This document shows, one piece after another, positions 1-12,015 of a stretch of DNA of 64,000 bases (position 1 is the stretch's first letter; each line of letters starts with the position of its first letter). Below the pieces are notes generated by a model that was not told the DNA's origin, ran no database searches, and worked only from the letters and a program-made list of their open reading frames with translations. The stretch covers positions 4,712,001 to 4,776,000 of the forward strand of contig NC_135046.1 in the NCBI RefSeq assembly GCF_051020975.1, written 5' to 3'. This stretch comes from Osmia lignaria lignaria. Lineage: Eukaryota > Arthropoda > Insecta > Hymenoptera > Megachilidae. A program made the translations under genes and the position numbers.

Positions 1-459
1 GTAGAAGTTTAATCGCGTAGAGGAAAACATTACCCTACCATCTTTTCTCGTAAGTCGTGAGATAAAAAAAGAAGTCATATCCTTAGATTTCGCGTTTCAA
101 TTAAAGGGACAAACCGTTGATTCGCGTGTAATGTATTATAAAAACATTAGTTATCATTTTTTCTGTTAGAATTCATACATGATGCACAAAACAACACACT
201 TATAGATTGTACGTATACACGCGACTATCATACGCATATTATAGTCATATCATGCTTCATTTTCGCATCTGTATTATTCGTTTGCGTGGTTAGATGGGCG
301 TTGAGAAAAATGAAAAAGATTTCAGTCAGGTTCGTCGGGGTTTTTCATCCAAAGAGCTGGTTTTGACTGACGATATTGTAACATTTATTTTTTCTTTGTT
401 TGTAACGTTAGCGCATTAAGACTGTAATAATTGTCGAATCGTGTTCGAATTAACCGCTG

Positions 460-477
460 ATATATATATATATATAA
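460..477. repeat. (TA)n microsatellite
   Basis: A run of about nine TA units. It is one of several similar runs in the first 6 kb. Confidence 0.9.
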
Positions 478-1863
478 ATGTATGCATGTGTATGTATATT
501 ATTGTAGATGTATATTGTTATTTTAATTAGATTCACGTTGTTATCGATGTACGCGAGTAAAAGCAAAAAACACAAAGTATTTGGGTGTAGATTTTTTGTT
601 CAGCTGGTCGCTTAGATCCGGGTTACTCTCTTAACTCTTAGAATATCGTGATCGATGTCATTACTACTAATATTAAAAAAAAAGCTTCTTTACTGATTTA
701 TTATATAGAAAAATGTATACTATTACGCACGCGGTCCTTTTTTTTTTAGTTCTTGGGTAAAATCGTCAGTCAGTACAAGCTCACAGTCATATATACATTT
801 ATATTTAACTAACTCCTCAGTCGTTATTATTTTAAAAGGGGATAAAAATGAAAAAAAAAAAAAAATCAACACCTTTCGCTTTGTACCAGTAAGGCACCAT
901 CACCGCGTAATAGAATGAGTATACAACAGTGGAAGTAGGCGAGGAAAATTGAAGAGAGAAAGATAAGCGGTACCGTAATCGTAACGATGATGGTTCTAGT
1001 TGTGATATTTTATTAATTACATAGTGTCGATATTCGTACGAATTTTCCTTGGTCAGGCTTTCTCGAAAGAGCCCACTATTTCGAATTTTCACGTGAACAG
1101 ATTTTAGAAAATCAATTATACGTTCCCGTGCGATTGTCATTTCCGATTGAAGCGATACTACGTTACCTTAGCTGCTCTTCATCCGTTTGTAAAAATTTTT
1201 CATCCGAAACGTCGCGATAATCATAAATCATCACTTTCATATACCATTAAAGGATTGAAGAATAAACCAGAAAACTGGTTTACACATTAATTGAGCCGCG
1301 AGCGTAACAGTTTACCTCTTCCTTTCGGGTGACACGACACACATGTACACACTCGAAGCTATAGATATATACAATTATTTTAATCGTTTTTAAATTTGTA
1401 CATACGTTTCTTAATCGCATCAGGGCTAGGATAAAGGGTTTGGGGGGGATTTGAGCGGAGTGATTTCTTAGTGTCTAGGTGTAGTGCCTAAAATGTTAAT
1501 GAGATTGTGTCCAATAGTAAATTTTATTTAGCGTGGAATCTCTAAACGATCGATCCTATGATAGTATTCGTGAACAGAAAGGAAGCATTATCTTAATTAA
1601 AATTTTTTGATAATTTCTTGATAACAAATTATGAAGGATGTATTTGTAAGTTGATGCTTTGTTTCTTTTACGAATACTTGAAATAAAGAATGAAAATCTT
1701 GAACACAGTTGTTCGCGTTGAAATGGCCAGAAATGAAAAAGAAAAATGAACAGGAGAGAAAGAAAAGGAATCAAAGGGACATCCACGAATAGGATTACGT
1801 TTCTTCGTGGATTTAGAATTTAATGTTCATCGCGTTGTATGAATAGTTCATATGAAATTATAT

Positions 1864-1977
1864 TATATATATATATTATATATATATATACATTATATCA
1901 CTGTAACAAACAAAATAACTGACTTTTTTGCGAGGAAATAGATAGCGGTAGTTATAATAAATATATATATATATATA
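1864..1977. repeat. Two (TA)n microsatellites
   Basis: An interrupted TA run lies at about 1864-1892 and a second uninterrupted one at about 1960-1977, separated by unique AT-rich DNA. Confidence 0.85.
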
Positions 1978-2214
1978 GGAGAGAATAACATATTTTTGGA
2001 GTTACTACTAGAGGATTGATATCGTAATTGTGCTCTGTGAGTTCTTAAAGAAAACACGTCTGTCTTCTTACGTTACTGGTATTTAAATCGTCGGAGGATT
2101 GTTCGTAGAAATCGGACCGCATTTACATCGATTTATAAAAAGGAATCGATACTACAATAATTATCCTAAACTTATAGAATTTTGCTCACAAGTTCGTACA
2201 CGTAGAATCGTAAT

Positions 2215-2352
2215 TTAACCCTCGAATGACGGTGACCCTGCCTCGTGAAATTAACAAATTTTCAAACAAAATAATATAAAATTTAGAAAATAGTGTATTG
2301 CTCTAGGTTTATTCTAAATTGTAAGCTCCCTGTTCTGCCGTTCAGGGGTTAA
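2215..2352. mobile_element. Candidate TTAA-bounded MITE, weak terminal inverted repeats
   Basis: The segment begins TTAACCCTCGAATGACGG and ends with a TTAA preceded by an imperfect inverse of that sequence (CTGCCGTTCAGGGGTTAA). It is about 138 bp long with no coding capacity. The TTAA ends followed by CCC are typical of piggyBac-type elements, where TTAA is the duplicated target site. The arms match at only about two thirds of positions, so this is the weakest of the TTAA-ended elements in the left part of the window. Confidence 0.35.
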
Positions 2353-3130
2353 CACTTTAATTTTGAAATCTACCACTTCATAAATTCTTCGTTCATATAA
2401 AATTCATCTAATTAGTATTGTGTTCTTTTGTTTTTTGTTGCTGTTACGAGTAAATGATGTCCGATTAGGAAAGCAAGAGTGACCGAATAGATCACGTGAA
2501 TAATTAACAAAGAAAAGAAGAAAAAAAAATGGAAAAAAGAAAGAAAAATTAGGGCTAGAATCGACGATTCACCTATCTGACTGTTCTTCGATGTTCTTAA
2601 ATGTTCACTATTATACTATGGTAATATATCGCAGAATAATAATTAACGGTAGTACTTGTATTATAAAAAAGTTTGTCGATCTTTATGCATAATGCTAATC
2701 TTAAGAATTTAATCGTAGCTTCGAAAGAGGACAACCAACTTGTGTAAAATAGGAAAAAAAGATAACACACATCACTGCTTAGACCTTGTTAATTATAGTT
2801 ATCGTTAACGATTTTTCTCGTCTTTATTGGGTGAAGGAATTTTTTAGATGAATAATTAGATACGGCTTGACATTAGTTGGAAAATAGTCTTCGCTGTGGA
2901 ATGAAAGTAGAAAATTTCGTGTTTCTCGATGTTCGTACGATTTATGAAACATTTCTTTTTTTCCGATTCTGATTCTTTAAGTTTCTTCTCATCCTTCACA
3001 TTCAGACTCGATCGATCCTTTCGTAGAAACTTTCGAAATAGGAAAAGTTTTTCTACCAGCTCGTTTTTTCATCGTCTTTGAAAAATTTAATACGATTTAG
3101 AGAATTTTAAGATATCCTTTTGGATACCGA

Positions 3131-3339
3131 TTAACACGTTCGCTGTGAATCGAGGGTCGCGGACAGAAAAATCATATTAACTCTTTTTCGGATTTCCAAA
3201 TTTAGTTCCTAAGATCATTATTTACCAAATGTACTTCGAATATACTTTTAAATAATTATACCACCACACGTTGAAACATACTTAGGGGGTTGTTTCGATC
3301 CTCGTGATTCAAAGAAAGGATTCACAGTGAACGTGTTAA
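3131..3339. mobile_element. MITE-like element with TTAA ends and 21-bp inverted repeats
   Basis: The left end TTAACACGTTCGCTGTGAAT and the right end, read on the minus strand as TTAACACGTTCACTGTGAAT, match at all but one of 21 positions. The 209-bp interior encodes nothing. Long perfect terminal inverted repeats that include TTAA suggest a non-autonomous piggyBac-type element. A much shorter relative with the same TTAACACGTT end lies at 7835-7908. The transposase type is inferred from the target site alone. Confidence 0.6.
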
Positions 3340-3901
3340 ATGGAAACAGAGAAAAAAAAGTGGGACACGTAGAGAAAAGAATAGGTCTATTTAAAACTGT
3401 TCTAGTAATTTAGAATTTTCTACGATCGTATGGATAAGCCGGAAACTTGCTGTCGCAGATTTCAAGTCTATTCGCTCTAATGGCTAACATTGTATATTTA
3501 TATACCGTATATTGAATGTTCGTCTTTTGTGTATTTTAATTGTACTATGATAGTAGTAACGTCATTTATACTATTATTAATAATCGTTAACCATCGTTGT
3601 GATTAACACGATACACTGGTTTATTAATTAACGAAAAAATTTGCATATAGCATGTACAGATTCGTTTCAATCTTCCACAAAGGTGTTTTTCTTCTTTTTT
3701 TTCTCTTTTCGTTGATCGAAAAAATGGTCTTGGTTCGAAAGAAGGATGGCTGGTTCTAAAAGTCTTTCGAAATAATAATCGTGAATGATTATCAATCAGA
3801 ATCTCCTTTTCTTCTTCTAAATTCCCTCTATATTTTCGTAGCGTGTTTCTGCGAAGAATTTTCATCAAGCATTGCCTTATCGCGATTGTTACATTACCAT
3901 C

Positions 3902-3923
3902 GATATATATATATATATATATG
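3902..3923. repeat. (AT)n microsatellite
   Basis: About eleven alternating AT units. This run makes a short spurious Ile-Tyr-rich frame on both strands. Confidence 0.9.
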
Positions 3924-5810
3924 TATATAATATAGTTACACGTAACACACGACACACGTACATACACGTTGAGAAGATAAGTCGTTTGTGCCGTCGATTA
4001 ACATTAATGTTTGCCAAAACTTCTTTATCCTATATTCGTATGGATGTAACAGCTGTATAAATGTGTAAATTATCATTGCCACGTGCATTCGAATTTAACC
4101 ACGAATTTCCTTTCGTATTCTCGTTAAATTAAAATCAACATATCGATTCGATAATTAAGAATTTATTTCAATTCACTTGGATATTTTGATCTGTATAATA
4201 TTTAAAGGTATCTTTAAGAATTAAACGATGATACGTATTTTGAATAATTGCAATTAGAGCAATATTTTCACTGTGTCGATCAAGCTCTTAAATTGGTATC
4301 TTATAACAATCAGCGTGTTCAATTTGATGCTACTCAGTGTAACAAAATTAATTTGTTTATTTATAAATTTGTGTCTACAATGCGAATGCAGCGTGGATCC
4401 TTCGTATACATCCAGCAACATGGTAACCCCAATAAATGAATCGCCCATCGAGGGCGAGCAAAAAACGAAGTGTCTAAACGGCGGTATTTAGCGTATAAAT
4501 AAAACAGAAAAAAACGAAGAAGAGTGTTTCTTTTCGTTTGTTTTCGTTTGTTTTAAGCTTTCGCGGGAAGTCTGTCGGTCTCAAAGTATTAAAACTCTCA
4601 GGCTGCGCCCGATGGCGCCTGTCGAGGGGTCGCCAGATGAAAATGGTGTTCAATCGATATCCGTAAACGCGATTTAATTATTAATTTGAATGAATCGTAG
4701 ACGAGGCGCGAGCTTGCGGTTTGATTTAAGAAAATCTACAATAAAGGAATAATCGTAGAAGCATTTGCCAAGAACCATTTTATTTAGCGGTAGATCGTGC
4801 CTTATATCACTGATCCATACTGGATACTTTATCTAAATTTTCATTCTAACTAATCGTACTTCAAGTTTTGTATCCGGTTATCTGGTTGAACGCCACATCT
4901 CTCTCTATTTCTCTCTATACATATTATATATATACATACCGTGTAATTAAAAAAAAGAAAAGAAACAAGAAAAGGGAGAAAGAAATTGAAAATATTCATT
5001 GCTTGCGCGTGCGACGAATTATTTCAGAGGTCGACCAGAGTACAAAGCGTAGGTTTAGTTTGGTCTCGGAAATAGTTTGCGCACGAATATACATACTAAT
5101 TCTACTATGAAATGTCGAAGTGTCGTCGTCGAACGTTAGAGAACCGATCGTTAATTAGCGTTAAAATAGCGAGAACAAAGACACTGCGTTACGATCACGA
5201 TCGTCGTCGATCAAGCATAATTAGTCGCATCGGTTTGGCTTCTTTTGTACGTACGACAATAAAAAAAAAGGACTTTAATGAAAAGAATCAGCAGATAAAT
5301 CAAAAGTACATAGGCTTTAAATCGTGCACTGAACGTAAAGTGCGATTCAGTCCGATCGGTTCGCTCTTCCAACACGTGGACGAGCCCCGATATCCGCAAA
5401 ATACAATCGATTCCAAAACTTGTGCTTGATCGATGCAATCGGTGATAAGTATCGGCGCAACACTATCCTTTAGACAACAAAAAACTAATATCACAGCGGC
5501 GTAGCTCGTTACTATTTCAAAAACGATTCCTTTTAATTGAAAATACCGTTCGAAGGTTGACATTTTTATTCGTTATTAATTTGTTACCAAAATCTAAGAG
5601 CAAAAAACAATTGATGATTTCTTGTTGATTTTGATAGTAGCGAGCTCCGCGTTTCTTCAATAGAGCAGGTGTCTTAATTAATTCGGCGACGACTTACTTA
5701 AACGAACGTTTCTCAATTTTTAAGTCGCGCACCGGCATACAGGTGCACATATTATATCCTGGGGGCAAGAAGTCTATTTGATATTTATATTTTAATATAC
5801 ACGGGCCGAT

Positions 5811-5848
<38 letters not shown>

Positions 5849-5849
5849 A
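5811..5849. repeat. (TA)n microsatellite
   Basis: A nearly uninterrupted TA run of about 38 bases with a single TG break. It lies just left of the hairpin at 5887-5964. Confidence 0.9.
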
Positions 5850-5886
5850 TTAGCGTATATGTAATTATTGAATATTAATCGATAGC

Positions 5887-5964
5887 CTCGGTGGGCTGCT
5901 CGTCCAGCAACGAGATCGAATGATCTTGATCAGAATGTAAAAGATGGACGAGCAGATTACCGAG
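5887..5964 (+). ncRNA. Pre-miRNA-like hairpin (candidate)
   Basis: The arm at 5887-5906 (CTCGGTGGGCTGCTCGTCCA) pairs with the arm at 5945-5964 (TGGACGAGCAGATTACCGAG). There are 11 Watson-Crick pairs next to the loop, then two G-U wobbles and one mismatch, then 6 more pairs. The loop is 38 nt and can form small inner stems. The arms are GC-rich against very AT-rich flanks, as expected for a selected structure. I do not recognise the arms as a known miRNA. It could instead be a cis-acting 3' UTR stem. Confidence 0.45.
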
Positions 5965-6205
5965 TCAAGAACCACGATTTTCTGTATATTACTGTAGTAT
6001 AATAATCAAACACTAAAGACTAATGCTTAAGGTGATCGATCGTGGAGCTTCGATGCTCTTCGATACCGCGTATGTGTATTCGAGAATATTGCTATGCGAG
6101 CTGGAAAGATTGAAAAATGAGAAAAAAAGAAAGATGTGAATTAAATGATTAAGAAAGAAAGGTACACGTTAGAGCGGTACAGGCATCACTGTGTTTTAAA
6201 TGGTT

Positions 6206-6211
6206 AATAAA
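6206..6211 (+). other. Candidate poly(A) signal AATAAA
   Basis: Canonical AATAAA, followed at 6217-6230 by a GT-rich tract. A 7-bp stem (GTGTCCG at 6219-6225 with CGGACAC at 6236-6242) follows at once. No coding exon for the transcript it would end is present in the window. Confidence 0.4.
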
Positions 6212-7834
6212 TACAGATGTGTCCGTGTTTTCGCTCGGACACCTTTTTTGAACAGAGTTCGCTGTGTTACGGTTGTGTTATAATTTTTTTATTTTTCATA
6301 TTTTCTTCGTCAAGCTCCTGTTTTCTTTTTGCTTCTCGGTGTTATCCATTTCCACACGTGTCCCACTCGTGAATTCTTTCGACAATACTCACCTTACCAT
6401 TCCAAGTTTTCTTGCAAAAAAAGTGCAAAATTAATTAAGTACCTGTTTATATATCAAAGCAACCGTTCGATCGATCTAAGGAAATCGATCAACGTGGAAC
6501 ACTGATCAAAAGAGCCGTTCATCGTTCGTCTAAGCGCTAGATGGAAAAGCAAATAAAAGAAACGTCCCTTTTTTATAACTTTCCATCGAATTCAGCGAAC
6601 TCCGATATGAATTTTATCAAACAAGACAATTTTAACCCGTATCCACGCCTGTTTCTTCTGTCCTCTGAAATGTTTTTTTAATAACACTGGAACTTGAAAA
6701 TGTAACGTGTGATTTTAGCGCTCCGTAATTAACGTTAAAAGCCTTACCTTCGTTCAATCTATCAAATGCTAATTATAATTTATCATCCGTTTGTCTAATT
6801 TATTTTTAATTTCAAAGTAATTTGTTCCAGTGTTAACGCGATACTGTAATACAAAATAAAAATTCAGTTGTGTATATAGCCGCAGGTTTTTACGAAGCTC
6901 TTAATTAGAAGACGTTTAGAATCGTAATTGTGTGTACAATAGGAATATATGTAGAAAAGAGAGAAAAGGAAATTTAGCGCAGACTAAACAGCGAACAAAC
7001 AAATTTAACATTTCTTATACGATAAAAAAACTGTTGTGTACTCATCGACGTAAGTTTCTTGTAGTTTTTTCAATCGTTAGACGATAAGGATAAATATCTG
7101 TCCTAAGTAACCGACCAAACGAATAATAGTTATCTTTCGGAATGCTATGGTAAGATCGGTTTCAATTTTATTTATTTATTTATTTTTGTTCTTTCTTTTT
7201 CGTTGTAAACGCGGGAAACGAATTTCAAAATAGAGAAAAGGTTCGACGGCGATAGAAAAGAAAATCAAGGATCATTATAATTTTTCCTTCTATAAGAAGA
7301 CAGATCGGTTAAATAAATTAGAAACAAAGATATCTCATTTCCCTTTGTTCGTTCTCGTTTAATTTTCTAATTTCTCGAAAGTGTGTATCGTTCACCTAGA
7401 TAGTACAAGAAAAGTAGAAGTTCCTCGCAAATACGCTATGAAACAGGACTGTTTTTCATTACAAAACGCGTTCTACGTATCCGTGTAATAATAGTTACAA
7501 AAATTAAGCGTAGTGGAATTTTTTAAATACACACAGGCTTCTATCTGTCGCGATACCATGATCGTTTCTCTTCGATCGACGATTAAAAATTGCCTCGACA
7601 CGAAAGTATCTCGAACGTACACAAAAGTTAAGATACAATAATTTATAGAATTGCTATCTTGACAAACTGATAAAAAGTTTTCCCGTGTCGTTTAAAAATT
7701 GTTTTCCTTTCTTTCATTTACAATGACTTACACATTTGTTCACATATTTTTAACGCTATAGTCATTGTATTTGGTCAAGATTAATTATTTAAAAAAAAGA
7801 AAATCACTTCAGAATTTAATTTTGTGTATATTCA

Positions 7835-7908
7835 TTAACACGTTGCCTGCTTCAATATTTTTCTCAACTATTTGATTAAATTAATCTTCGCGGCAGTCAA
7901 CGTGTTAA
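7835..7908. mobile_element. Very short TTAA-bounded inverted-repeat element
   Basis: Only 74 bp long. The ends TTAACACGTTGCCTGC and (minus strand) TTAACACGTTGACTGC match at 15 of 16 positions. The outer ten bases equal those of the element at 3131-3339, so the two may belong to one family. The interior is AT-rich and non-coding. Confidence 0.5.
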
Positions 7909-9831
7909 TCGTGACTGTTTAATTACCCAAAACCTTTCGAGTTCAGAATAAGAATAATTTCACGTACTGTCTAAGCATGCGACTGAATAATCAACCTGAA
8001 ATTATTGCAATATCGCGTAACATAATAGAGAATAATAGTCGACGAGTGTATAAAGGGTACGACATTTATGAGCATTGTTATATAAATATATATATGTATA
8101 AATACGTATACTTGTAATAATTGATAAAACCAGGGTAAACATTACTATTATCTGTGTGTAATACTTAAAAAAAAAAAGGAGCGCCCCGTGTGCGGTATCA
8201 CCGTTCACGATGGTTTCGTGTGTCTCTGTACTAGTAAATATGCGTGTTTGCACTTACAAAATAGAAGAAAAAATGTATATTAATAATAATAACGATAAAC
8301 ATGCCCAATGACACACATCTTACTGTAAATAAGAACAAACACTTACACAGTTGTTTCTTGTTTCGTTTAGCGCGTCATTAGGTTCGCGCAAACGCGCCAA
8401 GGAACAATATTTAATATTCAAAAAGGAAAAAAAATGATAATGAAACAAAGTAGCCATGCGTGTAACGTTGATAAAAGATAAAAAAAAACACAAGTAACTG
8501 GTAGACTGTCATAGATTTTATTACTCGTTATTATTGCTCCTGCCTATTCGTAATATCTTTGACTGTAATATCTTGTAAACACGTTGGACCAAGTCGTTGT
8601 GAGCTCTCTTAGCTGGTAAATTAGAAATTGTTCCGACGGTTTCGTGGTCGTCGAAACGCTTTACACACCGACTGGTGTGGGCTCTCATATTTGAACAGAG
8701 AACATATTTCTGGTAGCTTGTATCGTGAATATCAATGTCCATCGATATAATAAAATTACCAATCGTTTTACAATATTGAGAATCCTAATTTTGAGATCGC
8801 AATACACTTTCCGTAATTTCCATGCCTATTTTATCGTAGCTCTACGAAACTATCACTTCAATTTTGAATGAAAGAGAAAACATGATTTCGTTAGGAATTG
8901 CGCCAAGTGATAATGAAGTTTCAAGTTTGAAAGCGTCGCGCAGAGGATCTCCTTCCTGCTCTGGATATTCGCATAGCTTACCTCGTTTCAAACGTTGATT
9001 TCATGGTATGTCACGATAGTTATTGCTCAGTTGTGCTATGGATAAGTCTGACGTAGGCTTTTACGTTGACGATTAGCCTAAACTACCTCGGCCATTTTCA
9101 ATAGCGAAAGAGCTTCGGACAATACAAGCTACAAGAGACACTTGGCTCTTTGACAGAGAGAGAGAGTCAAACTCTGTTACAACTTTTTTTTTCTATTTTG
9201 TACATACAAAATATGCTCACATCGACAAGGCTTGTAACATGGAAGACTTTTCGTAGACCTCGAAACGTATGCTAAATTTTACTCTATCGCGCTATCCCTT
9301 TTGCAAATCGCTCGACGGATTCGTTTTTAACCGGCGGTACGCGAGATCTATACGGAGTTTCTTCGCGAGGCTTAAAGTCAAATCGGAGTGAAACGATCGT
9401 AAATCAATTGGCTTCATATTCGATAACACGCGTCGTCGTCGCATTTTTCTCGTGTAATAACGTTAAACGACAAGCAAATTACTAATGTCGTGGTGTACAT
9501 GTACCGATAGAGCGATGATAATAACGTAAACGACGATACTATTACAAAATGAATGTTGCCTTTTGTCGTATTGGTTAATTGTAAACGAAAGGATAGAAGA
9601 AAATATTAATGAATCACGTACGATTGTATTAACGACAACTAATAACAATTACTATCTATTGTATTACGAGTACTAATAACAATTACTGTGTACAACATGA
9701 AGGTTCGTATGATTGTAAATGATATGTGTTGCGTTGATATGTAAAACGCGTCCCTTATTATTAAAAAGGGGGTTGTGAAAATAAATCAACCAGACACTTT
9801 GTTGGCCTTCTATATTGCCCTGACACACAGG

Positions 9832-9867
9832 AATTATTATTATTATTATTATTATCATTATTATTAT
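9832..9867. repeat. (ATT)n microsatellite
   Basis: About eleven ATT units with one interruption. It yields a spurious poly-Ile frame on the minus strand. Confidence 0.9.
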
Positions 9868-9956
9868 ATATAATATATATACTTGATATGGGCCGACTGA
9901 AATGTTTTTAATAAACACTAGTGCCTCAAACTTTCCACAAATTTCAGTTATTATCA

Positions 9957-9962
9957 TTTATT
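9957..9962 (-). other. Candidate poly(A) signal for YIPF1
   Basis: AATAAA on the minus strand, about 200 bases after the YIPF stop codon. It implies a short 3' UTR for that gene. Confidence 0.45.
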
Positions 9963-10162
9963 TTGTTTCGTTCACAGGTATAGTATAAACGCTAGTACTA
10001 CTTGCACGAAGACGGAATTGATGATCAGCGGACAAGTGCGATTCATATCACTTGATTCTATCAGTCAGTGTTTGATAGGGTAGATGTATTCTTGTCGCTA
10101 AAGCTGGCAATGAATTTTAAATATATTCGAGTTAATCACAATTGAACGGTTCGACGTATATG

Positions 10163-11368
10163 TTAGTCGACAGAAGTAGGATGTAAAGTCTGCTTCAACA
10201 CTTCGTTTATGCGAACAGTCGTCGCCTCTAGTTTTTTTGCAGTCACAGTGTCGCTCGTTGATGGCGCGTGAAAGAAATATAGCATAAACCCTGCCATTAA
10301 CAGATGCATTCCAAGAATTATCGCGATATATATTAATCTGTACCTCCCTAAAAATTCATTTGTTTCATTAATGCATTTTCCTTGTTTTCACAAGGTTCTT
10401 AGAGTTTCAATAAATTCATACCTTCTATTATTGGTAACAAAGATCTCAATAATACTCCACCAGATAGGAAAGTTGCTATTACAACCAAACTCCACTGAAA
10501 CCATTCAATTTGTATAGTCCATAGGAAAGCTACTGGAATGTAGATGGCTAAGGAATAACCATAAAGACATAAAAGCTCCAAGAGACTAAGTGTTGAGTAA
10601 GACTAAAATGAAAATTTAGTTTGATAATCATAAAGTACCTTTCAAAAAGATAGAGTAACATATCAAACCTCAATTAACTCTTCCTCTGTATCCCTTGTGC
10701 TAGTGGTCCATTTCAATGCACCCCATAATGTTAATGGCAACAACCATGCATATAAAAATATGCAACTTGCAGCCTTAGATACAATGTGAAAGTCATACCT
10801 CCAGTGATATTTGCTTGAATTAGCTGTTTGCAAGTAATTAGCCAGATTTCCATTTATAGCTATGGAAAATACCAAGGTGATACAAATCCAGAATGGACCA
10901 TATAAGTCTGGTTTTGGTCTTATGTGAGTTGTCAAATAATTATCACTTCCATATGGAAACATAGACCTTTTAATTCTTTCCACTACATCTTTTGTATTAA
11001 CATTGAAAAACTGTTGATAATATTCAATGGTCCAAAAGTTAGGTGGTGATGTGGCTAAAACAGGAAAAAATATGGTTCTGAAAAAGTGCATAAACACTGA
11101 ATATCTTCTATATTTCAAATGTAACAATCTACTTAAAACTATCATAAACATTATAAAAGCATAAACCTTCAGTTTTATCAGGCATTCCCTGAAGATCTTC
11201 CATAATGCCGATTCCAGCAGGATCATTTGATAGGTTATTAAAACCTTGATGAGTGGAAGCATTAATATTTAATTGTGCCTGTCCAGCATTTTCTCCATGA
11301 TTTATCGATGGAAAATCTTGGAAGGAAATAAACTGAGAATCACTGGCATTTGTCTGATTTCCATCCAT
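10163..11368 (-). CDS. YIPF1: YIPF1/YIPF2-type Yip1-domain Golgi membrane protein
   Basis: Four coding exons on the minus strand: 11368-11167, 11054-10669, 10602-10422 and 10347-10163. The phases fit (1, 0, 1) and give 317 aa, close to vertebrate YIPF1 (about 306). The N-terminal 65 residues are polar, as in the family. The Yip1 region then runs FWTIEYYQ (about 74-81), DLYGPFW (117-123), then five membrane segments including YGYSLAIYIP, followed by a short lumenal tail. Family members are multi-span Golgi/ER proteins that bind Rab GTPases and act in vesicle traffic. Two donors are the unusual GTTTAT and GTTTGA, but the phases leave little choice. Exon 2 could also begin at an AG about 22 bases upstream, but that would break the frame. 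The choice of YIPF1 over YIPF2 is not firm. The gene is divergent from SLC30A9, with a repeat block between them. Confidence 0.9.
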
Positions 11369-11839
11369 TATTATTTACTATGCACTTTCTAATCTTCGTT
11401 TGACAAATATGAGATACACACATCTCAAAAATATATCACCATAGACGAGATAAAGAATAGATCAGACATTTTAAAAGAGTTAGGGCTGTTGGTGTATTAG
11501 ACAGCCAACTGCAGAACGATCGATCGACAAGTCGGCAAGTAAATACTTAGATTGCATCAATACCAACGAATATACTCTATTACCACCGACGACAGACTCC
11601 CGAGAATATTTTACCGGCATATTTACTGATTCGGGTTCTGTTTCTTAATGCGGCCGCAATATATTCTAGAAGGCGTAAGAAAACGGTGAAATTTTTCTGA
11701 AGACAAACTCCCATAAGGATAGCAGTCTTTAGTTGGCTCTCGTCACCGACAGTATCTCGTCGGTGGCATCGGTGTTTACGGAAGTTACCCATTTACGATT
11801 GGTCCTTCAGCAGTCTATATTTTGCCCCATTACTTCCAT
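11369..11839. other. Upstream region of YIPF1
   Basis: This is the stretch between the YIPF1 start codon and the repeat block, so it should hold the YIPF1 5' UTR and promoter. No TATA box or other clear element stands out. A 70-codon minus-strand frame at 11580-11792 has no recognisable similarity and is not called. Confidence 0.4.
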
Positions 11840-11952
11840 TGTTCTTCGATAGATGCCACACTGCATCTGGGTTTGTCTGGATCCCGAACGATTACTATCC
11901 TTTGTGAGCAAAGGCATGTCCGGTCTTGTTGTATCTGTAGTCACTGGTAGTA
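11840..11952 (+). mobile_element. Solo copy of the element terminus, same orientation as the right end at 14.05-14.15 kb
   Basis: About 110 bases that align with 14050-14150. Shared landmarks in order are CATCTG-GGGT-GTCTGG, then AAAGGCATGT, then ATCTGTAGTCACTG. It directly abuts the inverted copy starting at 11954, so the two form a near-palindrome of about 95 bases. It may be the remnant end of a second element, or an inverted duplication of the neighbouring terminus. Confidence 0.5.
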
Positions 11953-12015
11953 CGGGACCAGTGACTACAGATTTGTAGTAGAAGACTATGGACATGCCTT
12001 TGTTTTCAAAGGGTC

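Larger units (their letters stand above)
1..6245 (+). other. Possible long 3' UTR or intergenic DNA, no coding sequence seen
   Basis: No ORF here looks like a real gene on either strand; the longest are about 100 codons and low-complexity. The stretch is AT-rich, with TA microsatellites and T/A homopolymers. A plus-strand AATAAA at 6206-6211 is followed within about 10 bases by a GT-rich stretch, which is how an animal mRNA 3' end looks. I therefore infer that part of this region may be the 3' UTR of a plus-strand gene lying off the left edge, but ordinary intergenic DNA is also possible. RNA-seq coverage continuous from the left neighbour to about 6.23 kb would settle it. Confidence 0.35.
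6246..9950. other. Non-coding AT-rich intergenic DNA
   Basis: No ORF longer than about 90 codons and none with recognisable similarity. It contains the short TTAA element at 7835-7908 and a trinucleotide microsatellite near 9.85 kb. Nothing else could be supported. Confidence 0.6.

Noticed and set aside
3587..3967. 126-codon minus-strand frame with an Ile-Tyr run
   Set aside because: The frame is held open by the AT microsatellite and shows no protein-like composition.
6219..6247. GC stem followed by T run, resembling a bacterial intrinsic terminator
   Set aside because: The genome is eukaryotic; the stem lies just after AATAAA and needs no terminator role.
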